Under the pieces are notes generated by a model. It did no database searches. It worked only from the letters and a program-made list of their open reading frames with translations, and was not told the DNA's origin. The translations under genes were made by a program, and so were the position numbers. 64,000 nt of DNA, taken from contig NZ_LGEC01000058.1 in assembly GCF_001279585.1 (NCBI RefSeq), positions 1 to 64,000 of the forward strand, given 5' to 3'. This document shows positions 20,239 to 28,172 of this stretch, piece by piece. The stretch is from Nocardiopsis sp. NRRL B-16309. Its GTDB lineage: Bacteria; Actinomycetota; Actinomycetes; Streptosporangiales; Streptosporangiaceae. Numbering within the stretch: position 1 is the stretch's first letter; every line of letters begins with the position of its first letter.

Positions 20239-21101
20239 CGCGACTCCAGCAGTGCCAGGTCCCGCTCCACGCGGGTGGGCAGCGGGCGGCGCCCGGCCAC
20301 GGCCCTGGGCATGAGCCGCAGGGCGCCGGTCAGGGCCGCCCGGCTGTCGGGATCGCTGAGGGAGCGGCGCGCCGCCTCGGCCGTGCGGGACAGGGCGACC
20401 CCCGGCCGGCGGCGCAGCCAGGCGGCCAGGAGGGCGTTGCGCGCCTCCATCCGCCGCCGCCAGGTGCTCGGCGGGCGCAGCGAGGAGGGGTGGTGGTGGG
20501 CGCGCACGCCCGGAAGGTGGCACAGCCCCCATCCCAGGGCGGCCAGGTCCTGAGCGAGCAGGGCCTCCTCACCGCCGAAGAACAGCAGCGGATCGAACCC
20601 GCCCGCCTGGACGAAGGCGCTCCGGCGCACCACGGCCGCGCAGGCCAGGAAGCCCAGGACGCGCGGCCCCGGCAGGTCGTCGTCCGCGGGCAGCGGGCTG
20701 TGGGCGAGGTCGGCGTTGACCGGGTCGGGGCGTTGCGCCGCCCCGACCAGGACCGACGCGGCGACCAGGCCCAGCCGGGGGTGGGCGTCGAAGGCGTCGG
20801 CGGCGGCCTCCAGAGCCCCCTCCTCCCACCAGGAGTCGTCGTCGGAGAACGCGACGTAGGGGGTGCGCGCCCGCGCGACGCCGGTGTTGCGGGCGGCGCA
20901 CCCGAGGTTGTGGTCGTGCTCCACCAGGACGACGTCGGGGAACTCGGCCCGGACGGCCTCGCCCGTGCCGTCGGTGGAGCCGTTGTCCACGACCACCACC
21001 GGCGGCGGGGGCGACAGGCGCCCCAGGTGGGCGAGGGTCCGCCGCAGTTCGTCGCGCCGGTCGCGGGTCGCGACGACCACCGTCACGCGGCTCTCGGTCA
21101 C
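20235..21101 (-). CDS. GT2-family glycosyltransferase (paralogue of the downstream gene)
   Basis: 288 aa. N-terminal VVVATRDRRDELRRTL, VVVDNGSTDGTGEAV and metal-site segment AFSDDDSWWEEGAL. The C-terminal half shares the GGEEALLAQDLAALGWGL motif with its neighbour. Predicted soluble or peripheral, using a nucleotide-sugar donor. GTG at 21101 overlaps the epimerase stop by four bases. Together with the next gene it may add successive sugars to the same acceptor (inference). Confidence 0.88.
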   Translation of the reverse strand: MTESRVTVVVATRDRRDELRRTLAHLGRLSPPPPVVVVDNGSTDGTGEAVRAEFPDVVLVEHDHNLGCAARNTGVARARTPYVAFSDDDSWWEEGALEAAADAFDAHPRLGLVAASVLVGAAQRPDPVNADLAHSPLPADDDLPGPRVLGFLACAAVVRRSAFVQAGGFDPLLFFGGEEALLAQDLAALGWGLCHLPGVRAHHHPSSLRPPSTWRRRMEARNALLAAWLRRRPGVALSRTAEAARRSLSDPDSRAALTGALRLMPRAVAGRRPLPTRVERDLALLESR

Positions 21102-22111
21102 GTCCGCTCCCCCTCGGCCCCCACCGCGGCGGCCGACACCTCCGCAGCCCCGTCACCCGAGCACGCGCGCTCCTCCACGAAGTACTCGACGGTCCGCCGG
21201 ATCCCCTCCTTCAGCCGGATCTCCGGGCGCCAGCCGAGGAGGCTCGTCGCCAGGCTCAGGTCGGGCCTGCGGTGGACGGGGTCGTCCGGGGGTCGCGCCA
21301 CGAAGTCGATCTGCGAGCGCGACCCGGTGAAGTTGCGCACGTACTCGGCCAGGCCCAGCACCGTGAGCTCCTCGTCGCTGCCGATGTTGACGGGTCCGAC
21401 GGCGTCGCTGTCGGCCAGGGCCAGCAGCCCGCGCACGGTGTCGTCGACGTAGCAGACCGAGCGGGTCTGGTGCCCGCTCCCCGCCACCGTCAGGGGCTCA
21501 CCGGCCAGCGCCTGGTTGATGAACGTCGGGATCACGCGCCCGTCGTCCGGGCGCAGCCGCGGCCCGTAGCAGTTGAAGATGCGGGCGATGCCCACGTCGG
21601 CGCCCCGGGCGCGGCGGTGCGCCATCGTCAGGGACTCCGCGTAGCGCTTGGACTCGTCGTAGACGCTGCGCAACCCCACGGGATTGACGTTGCCCCAGTA
21701 GCTCTCGCGCTGCGGGTACTCCAAGGGGTCGCCGTACACCTCGCTCGTCGAGGCCAGGACCAGCCGCGCGCCGCTGCGTTCGGCCAGGGCCAGGGCGTGC
21801 CGGGTGCCGAGGCTGCCCGCCTCCAGTGTCTCCACGGGAAGGCGGAGGTAGTCCGCGGGCGAGGCCGCCGAGGCCAGGTGGAAGACCACGTCCAATCGTT
21901 CGGAAACGTCCAGCGGCTCGACGAGGTCGGCCTCCGTGAGCGTGAACCCGGGGTCGTCGAGCAGATGGCGCACGTTCTCCCGTCTGCCGGTGGAGAAGTT
22001 GTCCACGCACAGCACGCGGGCGCCCTCCTCCAGCAGCCGTTCGCACAGGTGCGAACCGATGAATCCCGCGCCGCCCGTGACCAGGGCGGTCCTCGTGTAC
22101 CGGTCACTCAT
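21098..22111 (-). CDS. NAD-dependent sugar-nucleotide epimerase/decarboxylase, UDP-xylose-synthase-like
   Basis: About 337 aa extended SDR. Rossmann motif GGAGFIGSHL, catalytic YDESK (YxxxK), and stretches diagnostic of UDP-glucuronate decarboxylases: TSEVYGDPLEYPQRESYWG, RPDDGRVIPTFINQAL and SGHQTRSVCYVDDTV. Expected reaction: UDP-glucuronate to UDP-xylose, or a related 4-keto/epimerase step. No UDP-glucose dehydrogenase is in the operon, so UDP-glucuronate would come from elsewhere. The ATG at 22111 is preferred over a GTG six bases earlier because GGAGG then has normal spacing. It could supply a pentose to the glycan or act on a heptose nucleotide. Confidence 0.82.
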   Translation of the reverse strand: MSDRYTRTALVTGGAGFIGSHLCERLLEEGARVLCVDNFSTGRRENVRHLLDDPGFTLTEADLVEPLDVSERLDVVFHLASAASPADYLRLPVETLEAGSLGTRHALALAERSGARLVLASTSEVYGDPLEYPQRESYWGNVNPVGLRSVYDESKRYAESLTMAHRRARGADVGIARIFNCYGPRLRPDDGRVIPTFINQALAGEPLTVAGSGHQTRSVCYVDDTVRGLLALADSDAVGPVNIGSDEELTVLGLAEYVRNFTGSRSQIDFVARPPDDPVHRRPDLSLATSLLGWRPEIRLKEGIRRTVEYFVEERACSGDGAAEVSAAAVGAEGERT

Positions 22112-22141
22112 CCTCACTCGCCTCCTACGGCGTTCGTTCGG

Positions 22142-22828
22142 TCAGGGCCAGGAGGTCTCCTGGGACGGGCACACGACCAGCTCGCGCACCTCGCACCCGG
22201 CCGGCTGGGCCAGGGCGAAGACGACGGTCCTCGCCACGTCCTCGGGCGCGTTGAGCTTGGCGTCGGGGCCCGGCTTGTACTGTTCGGGGCGGTCGTCGAA
22301 GAAGTGGGTGCTCATGCCGCCGGGGACCAGCAGCGTCACCTGGACCTGCCCGGCGAGTTCGGCGGCCAGGGCCCGGGTGAAGCCGACGACCCCGAACTTG
22401 GAAGCGCAGTAGGCGGTCGCGTCGCTCAGCGCCCGCAGTCCGAGGGTGGACGCGCAGTTGACGATCGTTCCGTGGCTCTCCCTCAGGTACGGAAGGGCCG
22501 CCCGGGTCATGGCCGCGGTGCCGAGCAGGTTCACCCGCACGACCCGTTCCCAGTCGTCGGCGGACACGTCCGTGAGGGTGCCGCAGGCGTCGGTTCCGGC
22601 CGCGTTGACCAGGGCGTCGATCCGCTTGTGCTTGACGCCGACGCGCTGCACCGCCTGTTCGACCTGTGTCCGGTCGGCGAGGTCGGCCTGCTCGAAGGGC
22701 AGGTCGTTGCCGGGGTGCTGGCGGTCGATGACGATCGGGTACCCGCCCTCGGCGGCCACGGCCTCGGCCGTGGCGGCCCCCAGGCCGGAGGATCCGCCGG
22801 TGATCAGGGTGTTTCCGAGTGGGCGCAT
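22142..22828 (-). CDS. Short-chain dehydrogenase/reductase
   Basis: 228 aa classical SDR. Cofactor motif TGGSSGLG, NAAG, catalytic Ser in NCASTLG and YCASK (YxxxK). The acidic residue at the end of beta-2 (IVIDRQ) suggests NAD preference (inference). ATG at 22828 follows GGGAGAAG; a second ATG at 22846 is possible. Within the heptose operon (14-31 bases from each neighbour), it may oxidise or reduce a heptose or pentose intermediate; its substrate is not evident. Confidence 0.85.
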   Translation of the reverse strand: MRPLGNTLITGGSSGLGAATAEAVAAEGGYPIVIDRQHPGNDLPFEQADLADRTQVEQAVQRVGVKHKRIDALVNAAGTDACGTLTDVSADDWERVVRVNLLGTAAMTRAALPYLRESHGTIVNCASTLGLRALSDATAYCASKFGVVGFTRALAAELAGQVQVTLLVPGGMSTHFFDDRPEQYKPGPDAKLNAPEDVARTVVFALAQPAGCEVRELVVCPSQETSWP

Positions 22829-22857
22829 GCTCTCTTCTCCCGTCATGGTGGTCGTGG

Positions 22858-24267
22858 TCAGCTCGCGGCCAGGCCGCCGGAGTCACGGGCCCGGACGCGG
22901 GTCAGCAGTGCGGTCGTGGAACGCCCGGGCACCAGGGGCAGGGTGACCACCCGGCCGCCGTGTGCTCGGACCACAGGAGTCTCCGGCAGCCGCTCCACGT
23001 CGTAGTCGCCGCCCTTGACCCACACGTCGGGCCGCAGTCCGCCCAGCGCGGCGACCGGTGTGGGCTCCGTGAACACCCGCACCTCGTCCACGCAGGCGAG
23101 TTCGGACAGCACGCGCGCGCGGTCGCGCTCACCGACGATCGGCCGGTCCGGCCCTTTGAGCGCGCGGACCGAGGAGTCGCTGTTGAGCAGGACCACGAGG
23201 CGGTCGCCGAGCGCGCGGGCCCTCCTCAGCAGGTCGACGTGTCCGGCGTGCAGGACGTCGAAGCAGCCGCCGGTCGCCACCACGCGCCGGCCGCCGCGTC
23301 CCGCGCGCGGGACGGCGCCGAACGCGGTGGGCGTGAACGAGGTCACCGGCGGGTCCGGGGCCTCCGGCGACCGGGCGGAGCGGGCCGCCGCTCCCCCCTG
23401 GGCCACGAAGGCCGACGCCGCCCGCACGCCCTCGCGCACGGCCGTCACGGTGTCGGCGCCCTCGGAGAGCGCCACCGCACAGGCGGCGGCGAAGCCGTCC
23501 CCCGCGCCGCAGACGTCGGCCGGCCGGTCCACGCGCTCGCCGGAGACCAGGACCGTCCCGTCGCGGCCGTCGGACCAGGCGGCCCCGTGCTCGCCGAGCG
23601 TGACGGCCACGGAGTCGGCGCTCCACGCGCGGGCGAGTTCGGCGGCCCGGCACGGGGCGGCGGTCCCGTCCTGTGCCGCGATCCCGGCCTCGGCCGCGTT
23701 CGGCGTGGTCAGGCGGGTGCCCGGTACGGGGCCCAGGCCGCGCGGGTGCGGGTCCCACACGACCGGGACCCGTGCCGCGGCGTCCCGCAGCGCCGTGCGC
23801 ACGGGCCGCTGCCGGGTCAGGATGTGGCCGTAGTCCGACACCAGCACGGCCGAGGCGCCGCGCAGCGCGTCGGCCACGGCCGACGCGGCCGCCGCCGTGT
23901 GCTCCTCCGTGCAGCCGCACGGGGTGTCCAGGCGGGCGATCGTGCGCCCGTCGGCCTGGATCCGGGTCTTGGTCGGTGTGCGCCGCATCAGGGGCAGGCC
24001 CACCAGGGTGATGTCCGGTCCCAGGGCCTCGGCCAGGGCCGTGGCCGCGTCGTCGCGGCCCAGGCCGGTCACCAGGAGGACCTCCCGGTCGGTGGCCCCG
24101 TGTGCGCACAGGGCGGCCAGCGCCGCACCACCCGGCCGGTGCCAGGAGACCGCCTCCTCCACGACGGGCGCCGGGGCGTCGGGGCAGTTCCGGTGCGAGG
24201 TACCGCGCAGGTCGACGTCGAGCAGGGCGTCCCCGACCACGACCACGGGTCCCCGTGCCGCGCTCAC
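22858..24267 (-). CDS. hldE: Bifunctional heptose-7-phosphate kinase / heptose-1-phosphate adenylyltransferase
   Basis: 469 aa, the full two-domain HldE architecture. Residues 1 to about 305 are a PfkB/ribokinase fold (substrate region near GDALLDVDLRG, catalytic base in VCGAGDGF near residue 257). About 330-469 is a nucleotidyltransferase with GGCFDVLHAGHVDLL near 341 and the LNSDSSVRALKGPDRP segment. Family role: phosphorylates heptose-7-phosphate at C1, then adenylates the monophosphate to ADP-heptose. The intervening dephosphorylation is supplied by the GmhB domain five genes upstream. GTG at 24267 overlaps gmhA by four bases. No ADP-heptose 6-epimerase (HldD) is present, so the product may stay in the D,D form. 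Confidence 0.93.
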   Translation of the reverse strand: MSAARGPVVVVGDALLDVDLRGTSHRNCPDAPAPVVEEAVSWHRPGGAALAALCAHGATDREVLLVTGLGRDDAATALAEALGPDITLVGLPLMRRTPTKTRIQADGRTIARLDTPCGCTEEHTAAAASAVADALRGASAVLVSDYGHILTRQRPVRTALRDAAARVPVVWDPHPRGLGPVPGTRLTTPNAAEAGIAAQDGTAAPCRAAELARAWSADSVAVTLGEHGAAWSDGRDGTVLVSGERVDRPADVCGAGDGFAAACAVALSEGADTVTAVREGVRAASAFVAQGGAAARSARSPEAPDPPVTSFTPTAFGAVPRAGRGGRRVVATGGCFDVLHAGHVDLLRRARALGDRLVVLLNSDSSVRALKGPDRPIVGERDRARVLSELACVDEVRVFTEPTPVAALGGLRPDVWVKGGDYDVERLPETPVVRAHGGRVVTLPLVPGRSTTALLTRVRARDSGGLAAS

Positions 24268-24854
24268 GGCCCGGTCCTCTGGCGCGGGGCGGTGGCGGTC
24301 GCGCCGCGCGCGCCGAGCTCCTCGTCGACCGCGGCGCAGAACACGTGCACCAGCGCGAGGTGCACCTCCTGCACGGTCGAGACGCTCGGTGCCGGCACCG
24401 CGACGGTCCCGTCGCTCAGGGCCTCCAGGGCGCTGGGCCCCTGGCCCGTCATCGCCCAGCAGGTGACGCCGAGTTCGTGCGCGGCCTTGGCGGCGGCGAC
24501 CACGTTCTCGCTCGACCCGCTGGTGGACAGGCACACGAGCAGGTCGCCGGGGCGCCCGTGGGCGCGCAGCTGGCGGGCGTAGACCTGCCGGTAGCCGTAG
24601 TCGTTGGCGATGGCGGTGAGGCTGGAGGTGTCGGCGTGCAGCGCGACGGCCGACAGCGGGAGCCGTTCGGTCTCGAAGCGCCCGGTCAGTTCCGCCGTCA
24701 GGTGCTGCGCCTCGGCCGCGCTGCCCCCGTTGCCGCAGGCGAAGAGCCGGTGACCCGATGACAGGGCACGGGCCGCGCGGCGCCCCCACGCCTCGACCAG
24801 GGCTGTGTCCGTCTCGTCCAGGGCGGCGTGCAACCGCCTCAGGTGCGTGTGCAT
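24264..24854 (-). CDS. gmhA: Sedoheptulose-7-phosphate isomerase
   Basis: 196 aa SIS-domain protein. Converts sedoheptulose-7-phosphate to heptose-7-phosphate, the first committed step of nucleotide-activated heptose. The phosphosugar loops ACGNGGSAAEAQHL and STSGSSENV are present, as is the family's AEL/TGRFE stretch before the second strand. Start ATG at 24854 shares one base with the upstream stop (TGATG). Its place next to hldE makes the heptose assignment much stronger than for a generic SIS protein. Confidence 0.92.
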   Translation of the reverse strand: MHTHLRRLHAALDETDTALVEAWGRRAARALSSGHRLFACGNGGSAAEAQHLTAELTGRFETERLPLSAVALHADTSSLTAIANDYGYRQVYARQLRAHGRPGDLLVCLSTSGSSENVVAAAKAAHELGVTCWAMTGQGPSALEALSDGTVAVPAPSVSTVQEVHLALVHVFCAAVDEELGARGATATAPRQRTGP

Positions 24855-26107
24855 CAGACCTCCCCTCCGCGGGTTCCGACGGGTTCGCCGTGCGCGGCCC
24901 GGGCGCGCGGCACCGGGTGGCGCGTCTCGGCGACCACGTTGAGATAGCACTGCTCGGTGCGCCGGGCGACCTCCGCCCAGGAGTACCGTTCGCGGACCCG
25001 GGCGGCCGCGGCGGCGCCGAACGCCCGCCGCGTGGCACCGTCGGCGAGCAGTTCCCCCACGGACCGCGCCAGGCGGTCGGGGGAACGGGGCGGCACGAGC
25101 AGCCCCGTGGTGCGGTGCAGGACCGTGTCCACGTGACCGCCCACGCGTGAGGCGACCACCGGCACGCCGCAGGCCATCGACTCCACCGTGGACATGCCGA
25201 AGGGCTCGTACCAGGGGACGTTGACCGCGACGTCGGTCGACCGCACCAGGCCGGGCACGTCCGGCCGGGCCACGCAGCCCAGGAAGCGCACACGGTCCGC
25301 CACGCCCGAACCGTCGGCCACCGACCGGAGCCGGATGATCTCCGGGTCCGAGTCCAGATCACGCGGGTCCGGCCCCCCGGCGACCACCAGCTCGGCGTCG
25401 GGCAGCTTCGCCAGCGCCCGGATCACCGTGTCGACGCCCTTGCGCCGAACGATCCGGCCCAGGCTGAGCAGGCGCGGACGGTCGTCCCTCGGCAGGCTCG
25501 GGCCGTCGGGCCGGAACCGCCCGGTGTCGACCCCGCACGGCACCACGTCCACGCGCTCGAACGGGATCCCCCAGGAGGCGAGCTCGCGCCGCTCCTCCGT
25601 GGAGGTGGCCACGACCCTCGCGCACCCGGCGGCCACCGCACGCTCGACCCGCACGCGTTCGGCGGGGCTGGTGTCGGCCACGCCCTGGAAGCGCTGCTTG
25701 ACGGTTCCGAGCGCGTGGAAGGTCTGCAGGACCGGCAGCTCCAGCGGGGCCGCCGCGTTCAGCGACGCCAGACCGCTCATCCAGAAGTGCGCGTGCACGA
25801 CGTCGGGCCGGCCGGACGCCCAGGCCGCACGGAGCCGGCGCCCGAACTCCGGCATGTGGCGCGGCAGGTCGTCCTTGGGTATGGGCGCGGCCGGACCGGC
25901 GGGGACGTGGACCACGCGCACGCCGGGGCACATCGAGACGGCGTCGGGCCGGTCGGGGTCGGTGCGGCGCGTGTACACGTCGACCTCGTGTCCGAGGGCG
26001 GCGAGCGCCGACGACAGTTCCGCGACGTGGACGTTCTGTCCGCCCGCGTCCTCACCCGTGATGGCCGCCAGCGGACTGGCGTGCTCGGACACCATGGCGA
26101 TCCTCAT
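24854..26107 (-). CDS. GT4-family glycosyltransferase
   Basis: 417 aa GT-B enzyme. N-terminal MVSEHASP...DAGGQNVHVAELS resembles sucrose-phosphate/MshA-like GT4 proteins, with HAHFWMSG and a C-terminal donor domain carrying LLSLGRIVRRKGVDTVI and EPFGMSTVESMACGVPVV (the EX7E motif). Donor and acceptor unknown. ATG at 26107 overlaps the upstream stop (ATGA). Likely one of the sequential transferases of the heptose-containing glycan. Confidence 0.9.
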   Translation of the reverse strand: MRIAMVSEHASPLAAITGEDAGGQNVHVAELSSALAALGHEVDVYTRRTDPDRPDAVSMCPGVRVVHVPAGPAAPIPKDDLPRHMPEFGRRLRAAWASGRPDVVHAHFWMSGLASLNAAAPLELPVLQTFHALGTVKQRFQGVADTSPAERVRVERAVAAGCARVVATSTEERRELASWGIPFERVDVVPCGVDTGRFRPDGPSLPRDDRPRLLSLGRIVRRKGVDTVIRALAKLPDAELVVAGGPDPRDLDSDPEIIRLRSVADGSGVADRVRFLGCVARPDVPGLVRSTDVAVNVPWYEPFGMSTVESMACGVPVVASRVGGHVDTVLHRTTGLLVPPRSPDRLARSVGELLADGATRRAFGAAAAARVRERYSWAEVARRTEQCYLNVVAETRHPVPRARAAHGEPVGTRGGEV

Positions 26108-27138
26108 GACGTCACCTCCTGTAGCACCCGCTCCCACTCGTCGAGGAACCTCCCGACCCCGTACCTGCGCAGTGCCGCCCGCCTGGCGGCGGCGCCGGTA
26201 CGCAGGGCCAGGCCGGGGTCGTCCAGGTAGGCCCTGAGCGCCTCGGCCAGGACCCGGGTATCGGTCGAGACCACCCCCGCCTGCGGCGGCACGGCCTCGT
26301 AGGCCTCCGTGGCGCCGAGCGCCGCGACGGGCAGGCCCAGCATCATCGCCTCGATGAGCGACAGCCCCAGCGAGGTCCACCGCAGGGGGTGGACGTAGGC
26401 GCGGCGGCGGGCCAGCAGCCGGTGCATGGCGGCCTGCGGCGGGTCCTCGTGGGCGCGCAGGCGGGACGGGTCGAGCCCGAGGTGGTCCGGCACCCGTCGG
26501 ACCGCCATGCCGAAGAGGTCGAGGGGCACGTGCTCCGCGAGTTCCGGTAGGAGGTCGGTGCCCGTGACCCGCCACCGGCGCAGGGGTTCGTTCAGGACGG
26601 CGCCCACGCGCGGGACCTCACCGCTGTAGAGGTGGCCCGGATCGGGGACCCCGTGTTCGATGACCCGCGTCGGCGCACGGCCGCAGTCCCAGAAGAGAGC
26701 GTTGAAGTGGGTGACGTGGACGACGGGAATGTCGTCGCGATCGGCCAGCGGATGGCGGGTGCCGGGGACCTCGCCCCGGGGCGTGTTGTGCTCCACGTAC
26801 ACCGCGGGCACGTCGCGCCCCAGCGCGCGGCCCAGGACGCCCGCCGCCAGCTCCAGTTCGCGGGGGCGCTGCAGCACCACCAGGTCCGGCCGGCTCTGCC
26901 CCAGCCGCTCCACCGGGACCTCCACGGCGTTCGGCGGCCAGTCCCAGGTGCGGGCGCGCCCGCGCCCGTCCGGTCCCCGCTCCTCGTCGACCGGCAGGAC
27001 GCAGGTGTGGCCGGACTGGACGAAGGCCGTGGTCCAGGAGCCGTGGACGTGCCAGATCAGGATGCGCAGGACCCGTTCGGGCGTCCGTACGCCCCCGGTA
27101 CCGATGGCGCTGTCTGCGGGTCGTGCCTCGACGGTCAT
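26104..27138 (-). CDS. Glycosyltransferase, GT4-like
   Basis: 344 aa. Begins after a short polar leader with RILIWHVHGSWTTAFVQSG, then LVVLQRPREL, VYVEHNTPRGEVP, and a C-terminal segment LIEAMMLGLPVAALGATEAYEAVP that corresponds to a GT-B donor site. The HNTPRG pattern is characteristic of a family seen beside actinobacterial heptose genes. Start ATG overlaps the GT9 gene by four bases. Substrates unknown. Confidence 0.82.
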   Translation of the reverse strand: MTVEARPADSAIGTGGVRTPERVLRILIWHVHGSWTTAFVQSGHTCVLPVDEERGPDGRGRARTWDWPPNAVEVPVERLGQSRPDLVVLQRPRELELAAGVLGRALGRDVPAVYVEHNTPRGEVPGTRHPLADRDDIPVVHVTHFNALFWDCGRAPTRVIEHGVPDPGHLYSGEVPRVGAVLNEPLRRWRVTGTDLLPELAEHVPLDLFGMAVRRVPDHLGLDPSRLRAHEDPPQAAMHRLLARRRAYVHPLRWTSLGLSLIEAMMLGLPVAALGATEAYEAVPPQAGVVSTDTRVLAEALRAYLDDPGLALRTGAAARRAALRRYGVGRFLDEWERVLQEVTS

Positions 27139-28172
27139 CGCTCCTCCTCGTCCAGCAGCGCGTCGACGGCTGCCAGGACGTCGTCGGTCGTGACGGAAGT
27201 CAGGCAGGGGTGGCCGGGCACGGGGCAGACCCGGGCGCGCGAGCCCGCGCAGGGGGCCTCCTGGTCGCCCAGTACGCGAACGCGTACGCCCTGGGGCGCC
27301 CAGGCGGAGGCGGGCACGACGGGTGAGAAGAGGGAGACGACGGGCGTGCCGACGGCGGCGGCAAGGTGGGCGGGTCCGGTGTTGCCCGAGACGAGGACCC
27401 GGGCCCGGTCGAGGACGTCGGCCAGTTCGGCCGTGGAGGTCCGTCCGGCGACGCTGGTGCCGGTGCCGGCCGCCACCGCCTTGGCCCGGGCCTCCTCGTG
27501 CGCGGCGCCGGTCACGACCACGCGGTCGCCGCGCGCGGTCAGGGCCGCGACGGTGTCCGTGGCCAGGAGTTCGGGGATCTCGCGGGCGGGGGCGTCGGCG
27601 CCGACGTGGACGGCGACGTAGCCGTCCGGGCCGGTCAGGTGGCGGGTGTCCGGCAGGGGCCGCCGCACGGCGGGGAGGCCGCGGTCGCCGGGCGGCCGCG
27701 GGTAGCCGGCCGCGGCGGCCAGGGAGAGCGCGCGCTCGTGCTCGGGGACCGCGGTGGCCACGCGGTGGCGCAGGTCGAGCAGGCTGCCGGGGTAGTCGTC
27801 GCTCACCGCCCCGATCCACGGCACCCCGGCCATGCGCAGGAGCAGGGCGAGCGGCAGCGGCGACTGGTGGAAGGACGTGAGGACGACGGCCCGGTCGGCC
27901 CCGACGCCGGCCAGGACACGGACCAGGCGGTCGACGTCGCCGCGCTCCACGGGCGGGGGCGCGGGGTCGATCCACGGGGCGCACCAGGTCACGACCCGGT
28001 CGACGCCCGGCAGCAGCGCGGCGGCGTCGGCACCGCGCGGGCCCGCCAGGAGCACCACGCGTTCGGCGCCGTGGGCGACGGCACGGACGGCGGGTCCGGC
28101 CAGGAGCACGTCCCCCATGCTGTCCATCCGCGCCACGAGCACGGTCCCACCGTTCGGAGTGGAGGCGGTCAC
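27135..28172 (-). CDS. GT9-family (ADP-heptosyltransferase-like) glycosyltransferase
   Basis: 345 aa. GT9 features: N-terminal LVARMDSMGDVLLAGPAVRAV, C-terminal VAVHVGADAPAREIP, and LVSGNTGPAHLAAAVGTPVVSLFSP, the region that binds the ADP moiety in WaaF/WaaC-type heptosyltransferases. In this operon the obvious donor is the ADP-heptose made by GmhA/HldE/GmhB (inference). Gram-positive cells lack LPS, so the acceptor must differ. GTG at 28172 overlaps its upstream neighbour (GTGA). Confidence 0.88.
   Translation of the reverse strand: MTASTPNGGTVLVARMDSMGDVLLAGPAVRAVAHGAERVVLLAGPRGADAAALLPGVDRVVTWCAPWIDPAPPPVERGDVDRLVRVLAGVGADRAVVLTSFHQSPLPLALLLRMAGVPWIGAVSDDYPGSLLDLRHRVATAVPEHERALSLAAAAGYPRPPGDRGLPAVRRPLPDTRHLTGPDGYVAVHVGADAPAREIPELLATDTVAALTARGDRVVVTGAAHEEARAKAVAAGTGTSVAGRTSTAELADVLDRARVLVSGNTGPAHLAAAVGTPVVSLFSPVVPASAWAPQGVRVRVLGDQEAPCAGSRARVCPVPGHPCLTSVTTDDVLAAVDALLDEEER

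Noticed and set aside
21098..22111. Calling the epimerase HldD (ADP-heptose 6-epimerase)
   Set aside because: Tempting from context, but the motifs match UDP-glucuronate decarboxylases closely.
24264..24854. Calling the SIS protein a DiaA/DnaA-associated factor
   Set aside because: Similar fold, but adjacency to hldE and the GmhA-type loops favour sedoheptulose-7-phosphate isomerase.
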